From assembly GCF_000829455.1 (NCBI RefSeq), contig NZ_JXAK01000004.1, positions 1 to 64,000 on the forward strand: a DNA stretch of 64,000 nucleotides, written 5' to 3'. The translations under genes were made by a program, and so were the position numbers. Positions within the stretch are counted from its first letter, which is position 1. Each line of letters starts with the position of its first letter. The notes under the pieces are model-generated. The model did not search any database, was not told the DNA's origin, and worked only from the letters and a program-made list of their open reading frames with translations. This document shows positions 8,171 to 18,307 of the stretch, one piece after another. The stretch comes from Gordoniibacillus kamchatkensis. GTDB lineage: Bacteria > Bacillota > Bacilli > Paenibacillales > NBRC-103111.

Positions 8171-8821
8171 ATGAGCAACCAAAATCTAACCGTACAGCTG
8201 GAAGCGGCCACACAGCGGTTTAAGGCCAATGCACCGATTGAAGCGCAGATCAAGATCGGTCAAATGATTGAGGATCTTCAAAAATCGGGGATCGCTTCAG
8301 GGAAGCAACCAGGCGAAAAGGCGGTGGACTTTAAATTAACAAACGCACTAGGCCGGGATGTAATTTTATTTGAAGAGCTCGCGAAAGGGCCGGTTGTACT
8401 GGTCTTCTATCGTGGCGGATGGTGTCCTTTTTGCAATATGCAATTAAAGGCTTACCAGCAGATTTTGCCGGAAATCCAAGCGATAGGAGCGCAGCTTATA
8501 GCGATCAGCCCGCAAAAGCCGGATCATTCGTTATCCCTGCAGGAAAAGGAAGGATTGGAATTTCAAGTCCTCAGTGATCCGAACGGCTTAGTAGCGGCCA
8601 AGTACAATCTGCTCTTCGATGTTCCGCCGGGAGTAAGGGAAGTCATGGAAGGTGTCGGAGTCGATCTTGCAGAGTACAACGATACCTCCAAATGGATTTT
8701 GCCGGTTCCGGCTACCTTCATGATCGATGAGAGAGCCATTATCCGCTCCGCTTATGTCAATCCGAATTTCATGCAGCGTCAAAGCCCGGAGGAAATTTTG
8801 CGAGAGCTAAGAAATCTGTAA
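8171..8821 (+). CDS. Peroxiredoxin-like (AhpC/TSA family) protein
   Basis: 216 residues from the ATG at 8171, chosen because GGAGG lies 10 bases upstream; a longer upstream reading has no site. Core motifs are GEKAVDFKL, the dithiol YRGGWCPFCNMQLKAY and ISPQKPDHSLSLQEK, then PVPATFMIDE. The family reduces peroxides or handles thiol redox; CPFC gives a two-cysteine active site close to thioredoxin-like arrangement. It is a paralogue of the C-terminal half of the fusion at 6443-7957. A nitroreductase follows 75 bp later. Two decayed copies with the same leader are at 20692 and 25028. Confidence 0.88.
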   Translation: MSNQNLTVQLEAATQRFKANAPIEAQIKIGQMIEDLQKSGIASGKQPGEKAVDFKLTNALGRDVILFEELAKGPVVLVFYRGGWCPFCNMQLKAYQQILPEIQAIGAQLIAISPQKPDHSLSLQEKEGLEFQVLSDPNGLVAAKYNLLFDVPPGVREVMEGVGVDLAEYNDTSKWILPVPATFMIDERAIIRSAYVNPNFMQRQSPEEILRELRNL

Positions 8822-8896
8822 CGATTTTTGCATCACTTGTAAGCAGAATAATCGATTATGGTTAGAACAAGTCTGAATAAGGGTGAAGAATATATC

Positions 8897-9559
8897 ATGA
8901 CAGTAACCAAGGAAGAAATTTTGGAAGCTCATCGTTTTCGACATGCAACCAAAGAATTCGATCCTAACAAAACCGTTTCCGACGACGACTTTGAATTTAT
9001 TTTGGAAACGGGCCGGCTCTCGCCCAGCTCGTTTAGCACAGAGCCGTGGAGATTTGTTGTTGTTCAAAACGAACAGCTTCGGAACAAAATAAAAAACTCT
9101 TCGTACGGAGCGGCAAGCAAACTGCCGGAAGCCAGTCATTTCGTCATTATTCTGGCCCGGACCCCGCTGGATATAAGATATGACTCCGCCTACCTTAAGG
9201 AGCAGCAGGTCAGAGACGTTCCGAAGGAATACCTGACAAGGCGGCTTGAAATACTTGAAGAGTTTCAAAGACATGATTTCAAGCTCCTGGATCATGAACG
9301 CTTTCTTACCGATTGGTCCGTCAAGCAGACGTATATACCGCTTGCGAACATGATGACGGCTGCGGCGCAAATCGGTATCGACTCATGTCCGATCGAAGGC
9401 TTTGATATTGAGAAAATGAATCAGTTGTTGGACGAGGAAGGGCTGCTGGAGGACGGACACTTCACCATCTCGGTCATGATTGCCTTCGGTTATCGCAAAA
9501 AAGAGCCGGGACCGAAAACGCGCAGACCGTTTGATGATGTTGTGAAGTGGGTCAAATAA
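8897..9559 (+). CDS. Nitroreductase family NAD(P)H oxidoreductase, copy 1
   Basis: 220 residues from the ATG at 8897, preceded by AGGGTGAAG. The flavin-binding features of the NfsB/YfkO-like group are seen: FRHATKEFD at the start, ETGRLSPSSFSTEPWRFVVV, and GIDSCPIEGFD plus MIAFGYRKKEPGPKTRR at the end. Such enzymes reduce nitro compounds and quinones with FMN. Strong paralogue at 25174-25845. The peroxiredoxin and this gene probably share a transcript from the 8074 region. Confidence 0.88.
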   Translation: MTVTKEEILEAHRFRHATKEFDPNKTVSDDDFEFILETGRLSPSSFSTEPWRFVVVQNEQLRNKIKNSSYGAASKLPEASHFVIILARTPLDIRYDSAYLKEQQVRDVPKEYLTRRLEILEEFQRHDFKLLDHERFLTDWSVKQTYIPLANMMTAAAQIGIDSCPIEGFDIEKMNQLLDEEGLLEDGHFTISVMIAFGYRKKEPGPKTRRPFDDVVKWVK

Positions 9560-9903
9560 ATATAATATGACGGCATTTGTAAGGTTCATAAGCTAGTCCG
9601 ACATGACGGATTCGGGCTGCTTGTGAATGTGGTCGAAACGGTATCCCCTTTCATGTCGTTTGTGAGCGGTTCAAACTAATCTAAGGGTCTACCTTTGTAT
9701 CAGATTTTTCTCATTTATAGCAATTAATCAAGGGTGAGGGTGAGTGCAATGTTCCAAATTCTGATCAACAAACGAATAACGGGCGCTGTAGCCGCATCTC
9801 TACGCCAGCTTATCTGTCGTGGTAAGACGCCGAGCGTTGACGGCGCTAATAGATTGCGGATCGACGTGCTGTGTAGGGAAAGACTATACAGGGAGGTGTC
9901 TAG
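9560..9903 (+). other. Intergenic region without a recognised gene
   Basis: About 340 bp with no convincing reading frame. The last 15 bases hold the GGGAGG ribosome binding site of the next gene. No terminator with a T tract was found after the nitroreductase. Confidence 0.5.
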
Positions 9904-10847
9904 ATGAAAGCGATTGTGGTAACGGACGAGGCCGCGGGAACTGCCGGGATGAAGCTGGTGGAGCGGCCGGAGCCGGACGCGGCGAAGCTCGCCAGCCTCT
10001 CGGGCGTGAGCTACGGCGATGTCGTTGTTCAGGTTCATGCGTCGGGATTCACCTGGGATGAGCTGACGTGGCCTTCGACCTGGACCGATCGCCTCGGGCG
10101 AGACCGGACACCGTCGATCCCCGGCCACGAGGTGGCCGGAGTGGTCACCGCCCTCAGCTATGGCACAACAGGCCTGTCGGTGGGGCAGCGGGTGTTCGGC
10201 CTCACAGACTGGACTCGCGACGGCACCCTCGCGGAGTATGTAGTCGTCGAGGCACGCAACCTCGCGCCGCTGCCGAGCGATGTTGACTTCACGGTTGGCG
10301 CTGGCGTCGCAATGACAGGTCTGACCGCCTGGCAAGGTCTGTTCGAGCACGGCCACCTCCGGGCGGGGCAGAGCGTCCTCGTGCACGGTGCAGCCGGAGC
10401 AGTTGGCTCGATGGCGGCACAGCTCGCACGTCAGGTCGGCGCTACGTCATCGGCACCGGACGTGCTGCCCACCGTCAGACGGCGCTTGACTTCGGCGTGC
10501 AGGAGTTCGTCGATCTTGAGAACGACGTACTGGAAGACGTCGGCGGCGTCGATCTGGTTTTCGATGTCTTCGGCGGCGACATAGGGAAGCGGTCCGCGGG
10601 TCTGGTTCGACCCGGAGGAATGCTGGTGACCGTCGCCGGACCGCCCGAGGCGCGGCCGGCCGACGGCCTGGCGATCGACTTCGTAGTCGTATCCGATCGC
10701 GCCCAACTGAGTGAGATTGCCCAGCGAGTTCGTGACGGACGGCTACGGACGAACATCGGCAAAATCGCGACCCTCGACGATGCCGTCGCGGCCTTCAACC
10801 CGACCGAGCGGGTCAAGGGAAAGACGATCATCCGTGTTCGTCCGTGA
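9904..10847 (+). pseudogene. Frameshifted zinc-independent quinone oxidoreductase (MDR family)
   Basis: The first 180 codons read as an NADP-dependent quinone-reductase-like protein: VVQVHASGFTWDELTW, IPGHEVAGVV, GQRVFGLTDW, and the nucleotide-binding VLVHGAAGAVGSMAAQLA. One base is missing near 10441, after RQVGA. The correct continuation lies in another frame (YVIGTGRAAHRQTALDFG, then GGVDLVFDVFGGD) and runs to the stop at 10845-10847, ending KGKTIIRVRP. GC-rich with strong G/C third positions, unlike its AT-richer neighbours, which points to transfer from a high-GC, perhaps actinobacterial, donor. Strong GGGAGG ribosome binding site. Confidence 0.82.
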
Positions 10848-11041
10848 GGCACAAGGAAATTTGCTTCCATGTTCGCAGGGTAGTTGTCATTTGTGAACCT
10901 GGTTCAGCAGCAATTCCGTTTCGTTCAAGTAAACTTACGAAGTCACATCTATCGATACTTTCTGATTCCACTCTTCCACTTCGGAAATCGCTAACGGATT
11001 CAGTCGATGAAAATCAAAAAAAAACGGTTAGGAGAGGTATC

Positions 11042-11649
11042 ATGAAAACCTTGGAGAAAGATCTATTCACTGCACTACGCGAACGGCGCTCCATTTATGG
11101 AATTAGCAAAGAATCACCGATTTCGGATCAAAGTATCCAAGAAATAATCGAGGAAACCGTTAAACATACACCATCGGCGTTTAACAATCAAACTACCCGC
11201 GTTGTTCTGCTCTTGGGTGAACAACATAACAAGTTATGGGATATTACGACCGAAGTTCTTAATGCATACGTTCCTGCCGAACAATTTTCTTCTACTCAGG
11301 AAAAAATGAACGGATTTCGGAACGGATACGGTACAGTGCTTTTCTTTGAAGATCAGTCAATTGTTGATAGTTTCATGAAACAATACCCATCTTACCAAGA
11401 ACACTTCCCGATTTGGTCACAGCAAACAAATGGAATGCACCAATGGTGATATGGATGGCGCTTGAGGCTGAAGGGCTGGGTGTAAACCTACAGCATTACA
11501 ATCCATTGATTGATGAACGGGTAAAAGCAGAATGGAATTTGCCGGAAAGCTGGAAACTGATTGCCCAAATGCCGTTCGGTAAACCAACTGTCGCAGCAGG
11601 TGAAAAGAAATTTAATCCGGTACAAGAACGTATAAGAGTTTTTAAATAA
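11042..11649 (+). pseudogene. Frameshifted nitroreductase (YdgI-like)
   Basis: From ATG 11042, behind AGGAGAGG, the frame reads RERRSIYGISKESPI and HTPSAFNNQTTRVVLLLG, typical for the small nitroreductase subgroup. It stops at 11449 after NGMHQW. The true continuation VIWMALEAEGLGVNLQHYNP and LIAQMPFGKPT is in another frame, so one G is missing near 11444-11447. Restored, it would be about 202 residues, the normal length. A terminator follows. AT-rich codon use, unlike the preceding GC-rich quinone reductase. Confidence 0.82.
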
Positions 11650-11659
11650 ACTTAACCTT

Positions 11660-11690
11660 GAGGCTGTCTCAACGACAGTCTCTTTCTTTA
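11660..11690 (+). terminator. Terminator after nitroreductase pseudogene
   Basis: GAGGCTGTC paired with GACAGTCTC (11660-11668 and 11674-11682, one G-T pair), followed by TTTCTTTA. Confidence 0.65.
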
Positions 11691-11916
11691 ATAACATGAT
11701 ATCCCATTTATATAAATAAGGATATCCGCGCCGACTTTGGCCAATTCCCGAAAAAAGACATGATGAAGCTAACCCGAATCGTCCGCTGTAATTACTGATA
11801 ACAAAGTCATCTCGAGTGAGAGCTTCAATAGAGAAATCCAAAGATCACTTATAAAGAATTTAATGGGCAATAGCGACAAGTTAATCTGCAAAAGAAAAAA
11901 AGTGAAGGTGAAAAAT

Positions 11917-12829
11917 ATGGTGAAATATAAGGCATGGACATTTCTGATCGGAGCTAATCTGTTTTGGGCCGGTAATATCATTTTTGGAAAATTGATTGTT
12001 GCTGAATTACCTGCTGAATGGACAGTTTTTCTAAGGTGGGTCATCGGACTGATTCTTCTTATTCCCATTGCCCAATTTATTGAGAAGCCTTCATGGGATC
12101 AAATATGGAGGAATAATTGGGTGTTGATCATTATGCTTGCTGCTTTATCCATTGTGCTCTACACCTATCTCTCGTATGCTTCATTGAAGTTCACATCTGC
12201 GACGAACAGCGCTCTATTTACTACCCTTGCGCCTGGCTTGATTATGCTCTTTTCGTTGATTTTCCTGAGGGAAAAAGTAAATGCTTTTCAGTTCATTGGA
12301 TTAATCATCTCATTTATTGGTGTTCTGATTGTGTTGACGAAAGGCAACCTGCTGCAGATGTTTCATACTCAGTATAACGAGGGCGATGCGATCATGCTAT
12401 TTGCCGTCTTATGTTGGACTGCTTATTCATTGCTTTTAAAAAAAGCAAAAGGCATTCCGCCTGTGACGTTGGTTGCGATGATTGCCCTGGTCGGTGCTGT
12501 TTTAATGATTCCTTTTTTTATTTTTCCAGCCGATTCACTCCGACAAAATCACTTCTTTGGGGATCGTAGGGGTTTTATACATGGGGGTGTTTCCGTCAGT
12601 AGGTTCGTTTATCTTTTGGAATCAAGGAGTTAAGATATTAGGTGCGGGCAAGGCCGGCATAACGATGAATCTGATTCCTGTATTTACAGCAATTATTTCG
12701 GTTACTTTGGGTCATGCTTTGGAGATGTCGCAGATGCTCGGGGGACTCATGACGATTGCCGGTATGTTATTGATTGCAATAAAACGGAAACGGGTATCAC
12801 AGATTAGCGCTCTTAACAGCCGGGCCTAA
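11917..12829 (+). pseudogene. Frameshifted EamA/DMT family transporter
   Basis: From ATG 11917 (AAGGTG upstream) about 200 codons encode hydrophobic helices with the EamA pattern: GANLFWAGNIIFGKL, SATNSALFTTLAPG, FLREKVNAFQFIG. In the T-rich stretch near 12500-12530 the frame slips; the rest, SVGSFIFWNQGVKILGAG and PVFTAIISVTLGHALEMSQ, is in another frame ending at 12829. Restored length would be about 300 residues with 10 helices, as in the family. The substrate cannot be predicted. Confidence 0.8.
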
Positions 12830-13245
12830 AGGAAACAATTTAAAATCCGTGACCATTCCAAGAATTGCAAGAATCCGGAATTATCGATAGTGTGGAAGAT
12901 GTTAGGGTCGGCACAGGAAACTGGATGTATTATGTCAGACCCAATTTTCATCAGTTAAAGTACGCAACAGAAAACGAGCAAACTGGTATTGAAAATATTG
13001 GATGAATCTGAACAGACAGACCTACTAATATGGTAGGTCTTTTTTTGCAATGTACCGATTTTATAAGTACAACGACTTGAAGTAATAATAGGTGTGTACA
13101 TTAAAGTTCCCCTCACGAATTATGTTCTTAATACACATTTTGTACAAATAAATATTTCAGTAAACTGGCACTCGAACGCTTTCTGGGTATTTTCTTGACG
13201 TTTGGCACATTACGCAAAGAGAAGGAGTTGGCCAAGTAACTGCGG
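12830..13245 (+). other. Intergenic region with a C-terminal gene remnant
   Basis: A short open stretch (about 12854-13004) reads FQELQESGIIDSVEDVRVG and YYVRPNFHQLKYATENEQ with no start codon, so it is the 3' end of a lost gene that I do not recognise. It is closed by the terminator at 13018. The rest shows nothing clear. Confidence 0.4.
13018..13047 (+). terminator. Terminator of the lost gene
   Basis: AGACCTAC paired with GTAGGTCT (13018-13025 and 13033-13040) followed by seven T. A strong rho-independent terminator. Confidence 0.8.
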
Positions 13246-13625
13246 GGGGAACGGCCAAATTATGCCTATCTCAAGAGCCTGTTTCAGCATCTTCGAGCAG
13301 AGCTGGAGGTAGAGGTGCCCAAAACAGCGAAGAAGCTCCCCTATGTACCTACTGAAGAAGGGATTAAGCCTTACTACGATGCGGTTTGGCAAGCGAAGAA
13401 CTTTCAAGACATGATGATCGTCAAGACGCTGCTATATACCGGTGTTCGGGTAAGCGAGCTGATCAATATCAAGTTGTCCGATGTTGATTTCCATTATTGC
13501 CAAATCCGGATCAATAAGGGCAAGGGGAGTAAGGGTCGCATAAATATTCGGAGGAAGCTAGTCTTGTACAAAACTTGTCACCTCATAAGCTACGACATTT
13601 CCTGTTGACTTATGTCAGATGCGCT
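13246..13625 (+). pseudogene. Tyrosine recombinase/integrase remnant
   Basis: The frame reads GERPNYAYLKSLFQHLRAEL, then PKTAKKLPYVPTEE and the catalytic-Arg box LLYTGVRVSELINIKL, typical of XerC/D-like phage integrases. After KGKGSKGR the middle of the catalytic domain is missing; near 13560-13615 another frame gives LSPHKLRHFLLTY, the HxLRH box. So it has an internal deletion with a frame change and lacks the final catalytic Tyr. One arm of a 46-bp inverted repeat lies just after it. Confidence 0.75.
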
Positions 13626-13632
13626 GGAAAAG

Positions 13633-13678
13633 AACTTGCATATCGTTAGCCGAAAGGACAAAAACTTATCGATATCAT
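13633..13678 (+). repeat. 46-bp inverted repeat, left arm
   Basis: Begins AACTTGCATATCGTTAGCC and ends CTTATCGATATCAT. Its exact reverse complement is at 18308-18353. Lies directly behind the integrase remnant, so it may be a recombination site. Confidence 0.85.
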
Positions 13679-13797
13679 AAGCCGCACGTGCGATTGATAA
13701 CCGGAAAAAGAAACGGTGACCGGGGAAGCACCTCACAAACCGCAGCACAGTGTGTTGCTTTGTTGGGGTGCTGTTTATTTTCAAGAGGGAGTAGAGC

Positions 13798-13917
13798 ATG
13801 GCGGATGAAGAGAAGCACGATACGTCGTCGGACAAGCAGCCATGCGTGTCATTCGTCGTGAGCGATATTTTCAAGGAAATTCCGGCCATGAATGATAAGA
13901 GTGTTATGCGCCTCTGA
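13798..13917 (+). CDS. Small hypothetical protein, 39 residues
   Basis: MADEEKHDTSSDKQPC, then FVVSDIFKEIP, a polar peptide preceded by a good AGAGGGAG site 7 bases upstream. It ends 5 bp before the convergent gerB-like stop. I do not recognise it. It may be a genuine small gene or the truncated start of a larger one. Confidence 0.4.
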   Translation: MADEEKHDTSSDKQPCVSFVVSDIFKEIPAMNDKSVMRL

Positions 13918-13922
13918 AATTG

Positions 13923-15008
13923 CTACTGTAACATGTATTTTTTTCGAATAGAACCAATAATCCACAATAGTAAAGGAATGCCGACGAGATTTACAGGAAA
14001 TATCACATCACGCCAAAACTTCGCGAAATTCATGACTTCGTTCGTGTTTCGCGGCAGCAGTGAAATGACAAAAACAATAGGCGCTATCAACCAAATGGTG
14101 TTTTTCCATTTTTTGATGTGAAAAAATTGCGCAGTACCGTAACTGGTAATAAAGAAATAAAGGGATGCTTTAATAAAAATGCCGATGATCCAAATCAAGA
14201 CATTCAACACATCCACGTTTTGGATAAATTCCATTACGGAAATATACGTTACAACAGAGTACATAGGATAGATAAATTTAGCCGGCAAATTAGGCCCTAA
14301 GACCATAATGATGAACAATGTCATAACCAAAACGGCGAATGAAGCTGCTGCAACCCCAGCTAAGGAAGAGACTAGAGCTCGCTCGGGTTTGGTCATAAAA
14401 GCGATTAACATGACCACCATAAAGGATTCGGCTAGGAAGGAGGCAGGAGATAAACCTCCTTTAACAATGGGCAACAATCCCGAGTTGGAGTAAACCGGCA
14501 GTATTCTAAGCCAGTTCCAATCCTTCACGCTTAATAAAATGACGAGAATTGTGCTTAAAACGGTAATAGGACCGATGATTTCGCTGCAACGGCTGATACT
14601 TCTAAGACCTCCGGAATAGGTGACATATACGATAGCGCCTAACATAATGAGAATGACAATCCATAGCGGCGTCGAACTGAATAAAGCAACGAAAACAAAA
14701 TCCGCATATTCCCTTAAAATGATTCCGGTCACGGAGACCCACATCAAAATGTAAGGAACCAGTATGATTTTTCCCAGCCATTTTCCGAGAATCGACTGAC
14801 TGTATTGAATAAAGGTTTGCTCCGGGTAAAGGAGGCTTAATCTGACTGCGACAAATGTAGTGAATATGCAGATCAGGGTTGCGACGATGATTGAAATCCA
14901 TGCGTCTTGTTTGGCAACAAAAGCGTCGGACGAGAGGCTGTAAATGGCCGTCATCCCAAATTCCATTGTGAAAATAAGCCAAAATAGCTGATATCCGGAA
15001 ATTTTCAT
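13923..15008 (-). CDS. Spore germination permease, GerB family
   Basis: 361 residues with about ten transmembrane helices and the endospore germination permease pattern: YQLFWLIFTMEFGMTAIY at the start, IILREYADFVFVALFSSTP, and late ALYFFITSYGTAQFF-like segments. GerB subunits are the APC-superfamily, ligand-binding part of germinant receptors in the inner spore membrane. The start overlaps the gerC stop by 4 bp, so translation is coupled. Last gene of a gerA-gerC-gerB operon on the minus strand. Confidence 0.9.
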   Translation of the reverse strand: MKISGYQLFWLIFTMEFGMTAIYSLSSDAFVAKQDAWISIIVATLICIFTTFVAVRLSLLYPEQTFIQYSQSILGKWLGKIILVPYILMWVSVTGIILREYADFVFVALFSSTPLWIVILIMLGAIVYVTYSGGLRSISRCSEIIGPITVLSTILVILLSVKDWNWLRILPVYSNSGLLPIVKGGLSPASFLAESFMVVMLIAFMTKPERALVSSLAGVAAASFAVLVMTLFIIMVLGPNLPAKFIYPMYSVVTYISVMEFIQNVDVLNVLIWIIGIFIKASLYFFITSYGTAQFFHIKKWKNTIWLIAPIVFVISLLPRNTNEVMNFAKFWRDVIFPVNLVGIPLLLWIIGSIRKKYMLQ

Positions 15009-16183
15009 TTTTTACTATCACCTTCCTTAAATTGGAGCGGCGGCCCGACCAAGCCGACACTTTTTAAATTTACCTTTACATTGACCGTGACTTTTATGTC
15101 CTTAAATATCGTATCCCACTGTCCTTTTATTTTGTTCCATTCTCTTGGATGCTGACGATTCAGAGTTTCATTGAAACCAAGTACATCGGCACCATATTGT
15201 TTTTGAACTTTAGTGACCATTTCAAGAACATGCTCGCTCGTTTTCTTATTGATCGTGTTCTGCACAAGTTTCAAATTTTTCAGCATTCTTAGATCCAAAT
15301 TCGTATTGTTTTCTGAAACACGTCCCACTCCGCTTAGCTCAATCTCCATCTTCACCTTATTTTCCGGTGATATGCTGCTTTTTAACTTGATTCCAAAATT
15401 TGTAATGACGACGCCGACGCTCCCGCCTGCTTCGGGAATATATTCCTCTGCTTCCAAGTAAGATATTTCTTTGAGAATCCACGCTCGATAAGCGCCTTCT
15501 ACAAAATTTATATAACCGGCTAATTGATAATCGTGATTAAAAATAGCGCGACCATATAATCGGATCGTTCTTTGCGAAGAGTCTCCCGGTACGATGTCTA
15601 CTACGGGCAAAGTCGGGCAGCTTCCTTCGGTACTGGAGGCCATCAAAAATTCGAGAAAGGTTGTGCCTGAAGCAGCTCCAATCGCTTTATGTATTTTGAG
15701 TGTTGCGACCGCAGGAATTTTCTCCAGAGGGTAGGGCACTTGCAAAACTTCCAAGCCTGTATTTCCCTTGACCACCCACATGTCCATTCGAATTCGATTG
15801 CCCGGATCTCGAGAAAACTCATCCAACAAATCTTTGATTCCTTGTTTAGCCAGATCCTCTCCAATGTAATAATTGCGTCGATGACCGCGGGTGATAATGC
15901 GAGAAAGTTTTTGTCGTGTTTTCTGAATGGCTTCCAGAATATTTTTACCGCTGCCCGTCACGATAAAATAAGGTTTTTCACCGCCGATTCCTCCTTTTGA
16001 GCTTTGCTCAATTCTGGAGGGAATAATGAATTGAGCGGCAGTTAAATACGTCCCATCCTTGTTAAGATCAGTCGATGCGGCAAGATCAAAGACTCTGTCC
16101 GTTAGCTCTTCACGATCCCAACAACCTGTCGTTAAAGCGATACAGAGTATCAGAAATAGGAAAGCTGTCGGGCGGTGTTTCAT
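15005..16183 (-). CDS. Spore germination lipoprotein, GerC family
   Basis: 392 residues from the ATG at 16183. This start is preferred over an upstream one because it yields a lipoprotein signal peptide ending LTTGC and because its A is shared with the gerA stop codon. After the lipid-attached Cys comes WDREELTDR, the GerC signature. The C-terminal GerC domain carries EVLQVPYPLEKIPAV and VKMEIELSGVGRVSEN. GerC subunits are tethered outside the inner spore membrane. The first gene of the operon is frameshifted, so it is uncertain whether a working receptor is made. Confidence 0.9.
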   Translation of the reverse strand: MKHRPTAFLFLILCIALTTGCWDREELTDRVFDLAASTDLNKDGTYLTAAQFIIPSRIEQSSKGGIGGEKPYFIVTGSGKNILEAIQKTRQKLSRIITRGHRRNYYIGEDLAKQGIKDLLDEFSRDPGNRIRMDMWVVKGNTGLEVLQVPYPLEKIPAVATLKIHKAIGAASGTTFLEFLMASSTEGSCPTLPVVDIVPGDSSQRTIRLYGRAIFNHDYQLAGYINFVEGAYRAWILKEISYLEAEEYIPEAGGSVGVVITNFGIKLKSSISPENKVKMEIELSGVGRVSENNTNLDLRMLKNLKLVQNTINKKTSEHVLEMVTKVQKQYGADVLGFNETLNRQHPREWNKIKGQWDTIFKDIKVTVNVKVNLKSVGLVGPPLQFKEGDSKK

Positions 16184-17741
16184 TATGCTTCGTCTCCTTG
16201 GAAGCCGCCTGGTTTTTGTCCTTTGGGGAATCGCAAATGATTTTGGGTAGAACCGGATAACGGGAGGGTATGCATATTCCATCTTGGCGCGCGAATCAAT
16301 ACATCCTTTAATTCCGTTCTTGATAATGGGGCTATCGGACTTAAATAAGGGACTCCGAATGACTCCAGATTCGTCAGGTGAATGAGAAGGAATAAAGATC
16401 CCATCGTCACTCCGTATAACCCGAACATCCCTGAAAAAAGGAGCATCGGAAAACGGAGCATTCGAAATCCCACTCCCATGCTGTATCTGGGGGTGATGAG
16501 AGATGCAATTCCTGTCAGGGAAACTACGATGACCATCGGAGCCGATACGATCCCTGCCTGAACGGCTGCTTGGCCGATAACGAGAGCCCCGACAATACTG
16601 ACCGCCGAACCGCTTGGCCTCGGCAATCGTATGCCGGCCTCGCGTAAACCTTCGAATAAAAATTCCATCATAAATGCTTCGATGACCGCCGGAAAGGGAA
16701 CCCCTTCGCGAGCAGATGTGATGCTGAGCAAAAAATTAGTGGGCAACAATTGCGGATGAAACGTCGTGATTGCAACATAAAGAGAAGGCAAGAATAGCGT
16801 AGTGATAATCAATAGCATTCGCAGCAACGGATGAGGGTAGCGTATAGAAACCGCTCGTAATAATCATCAGCCGACTGAAATGCGTTCCATAAGGAACAGG
16901 GGACGATCAGTGCAAAAGGTGTGCCATCGATGAAAATCGCTACTTTTCTTTCCGCAAGGCATGAGGCGACAATATCCGGGCGTTCGGTATTCTGCACTTG
17001 CGGGAATAATGTGAACGGGTGATCTTCTATGAACTCCTCAATAAAATTCCCGCCAAGCACGGTATCGATTTGAATTCGACTGATTCGTTTTCGAACTTCT
17101 TCAACGATCGATTCTTTTGCGAGGCCTTCCATGTAGGCGATGACAATAGTCGTTTTGGAAAGATTGCCGACGGTCATGGACTCCATTTTAAGTTTCGTGC
17201 TCTGAATTTTCCTGCGAACCAGGCTTGTATTCACATTAATGTTTTCCGTAAAACCTTCTTTTGGTCCCCGAATCGTCGTCTCATTGGCGGGCTCTTCAAC
17301 GGCTCGCTGTTCGAAGCCTTTCAATTCGGCAATAACGGCATGGCTTAATCCATCCGATAGGATAACGACATTGGCGGATAAAATACTTTGTACAATATCG
17401 TCTATTGTCTCCACAGTTTTTGTTTTTGCGATGGAGACCAGCTGTTGTATCAACATCAAATCAACAGCGTTTAACTCCCCCAATCCGGGACGGGGAGTTT
17501 CTAACATCCAAGGTTTTAACAATAGGTTATCCAATGCCTTGGTATCCACCAAACCATCCAAATAAACCAATAGAGCATTGATTTGTCCGAAAATTTGGAT
17601 ACGCCGAAAGACGATATCATAACAACTTTTAAACGTATTTCTGAGAATCAGTTCATTCTTTTCTAAAGATTTGCTTATCGGAGCATGGAGTGCTTCATCA
17701 GGCAGGTTACCGTTAGAACTTGTATTTTGTGTAGTAGACAT
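16183..17741 (-). pseudogene. Frameshifted spore germination protein GerA
   Basis: The N-terminal 305 codons from 17741 read as a GerA cytoplasmic domain (IQIFGQINALLVYLDGLVD, NTSLVRRKIQSTKLKMES, ERPDIVASCLAERKVAIF and YYERFLYATLIR). Then one base is lost or gained near 16820. The membrane half continues in another frame: LFLPSLYVAITTFHPQLLP, EFLFEGLREAGIRLPRP, RYSMGVGFRMLRFP, to the stop at 16183-16185. Joined, it has a normal GerA length near 515 residues. Start is supported by TGAGG upstream. Confidence 0.85.
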
Positions 17742-17964
17742 GGCATACCTCAGTCATTTAACGGGATGTTTTGAACGGCGACTCTGCATGTCGTAATCGC
17801 TAAGTTTCATTTTTTCCTTATCGCTGGGATTTTAGCCGTAGTTTAGCCCACACAATATCGGATGAGGAGAGGTTGATCGAAAGGGAAGGGAAGACATCGG
17901 CGGATGTCGAATAATGTGGGTATCGAGAAGTGCGCATGCAGCGAAAGGGAATGGCATCTCCAAC

Positions 17965-18180
17965 ATGAAGACATGGATGTCCGAGTATGAAGGCCTTCCG
18001 TTTGTCGGAAGGACCGAGCAGCTGGAGCGGCTGAGCGAGGCGATGGATAAGGCGCGGAACGGACGCATGCAGACCATATTCATCCAAGGCGAGGCCGGTA
18101 TCGGGAAGATGCGGCTGGTAGACGTCACCGCTTGGCGGCACGGAACGGTTGGCTCGTCATCCGAAAGGATACACGTATAA
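17965..18180 (+). pseudogene. Truncated AAA ATPase, N-terminus of a large LuxR/BTAD-type regulator
   Basis: The piece reads EYEGLPFVGRTEQLERL, then TIFIQGEAGIGKMRLV with a P-loop GEAGIGK. This is the usual beginning of a large STAND-type regulator (about 1000 residues). Only some 70 codons remain before an unrelated sequence and a stop, so it is a remnant. The normal Thr/Ser after GK is Met, which would also break ATP binding. Confidence 0.65.
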
Positions 18181-18307
18181 TACAGGCATTCACAACAACA
18201 TCCGGATTTCCGGCAACTCAAGCACTATGCGGTAGTGATGGATTTGGCCCCCGCCGACCGGCCGACCGCTGCTGAGTGGGTGCCCTCCATTGCTTGGCTC
18301 CGGGCAA

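Noticed and set aside
9724-10386. Minus-strand open frame of 220 codons over the quinone reductase
   Set aside because: Typical antisense shadow in GC-rich DNA; the plus strand carries the recognised motifs.
13679-18307. Composite transposon carrying the ger operon
   Set aside because: The 46-bp arms are not insertion sequences with transposase, and only one side has a (broken) integrase. Described as inverted repeats only.
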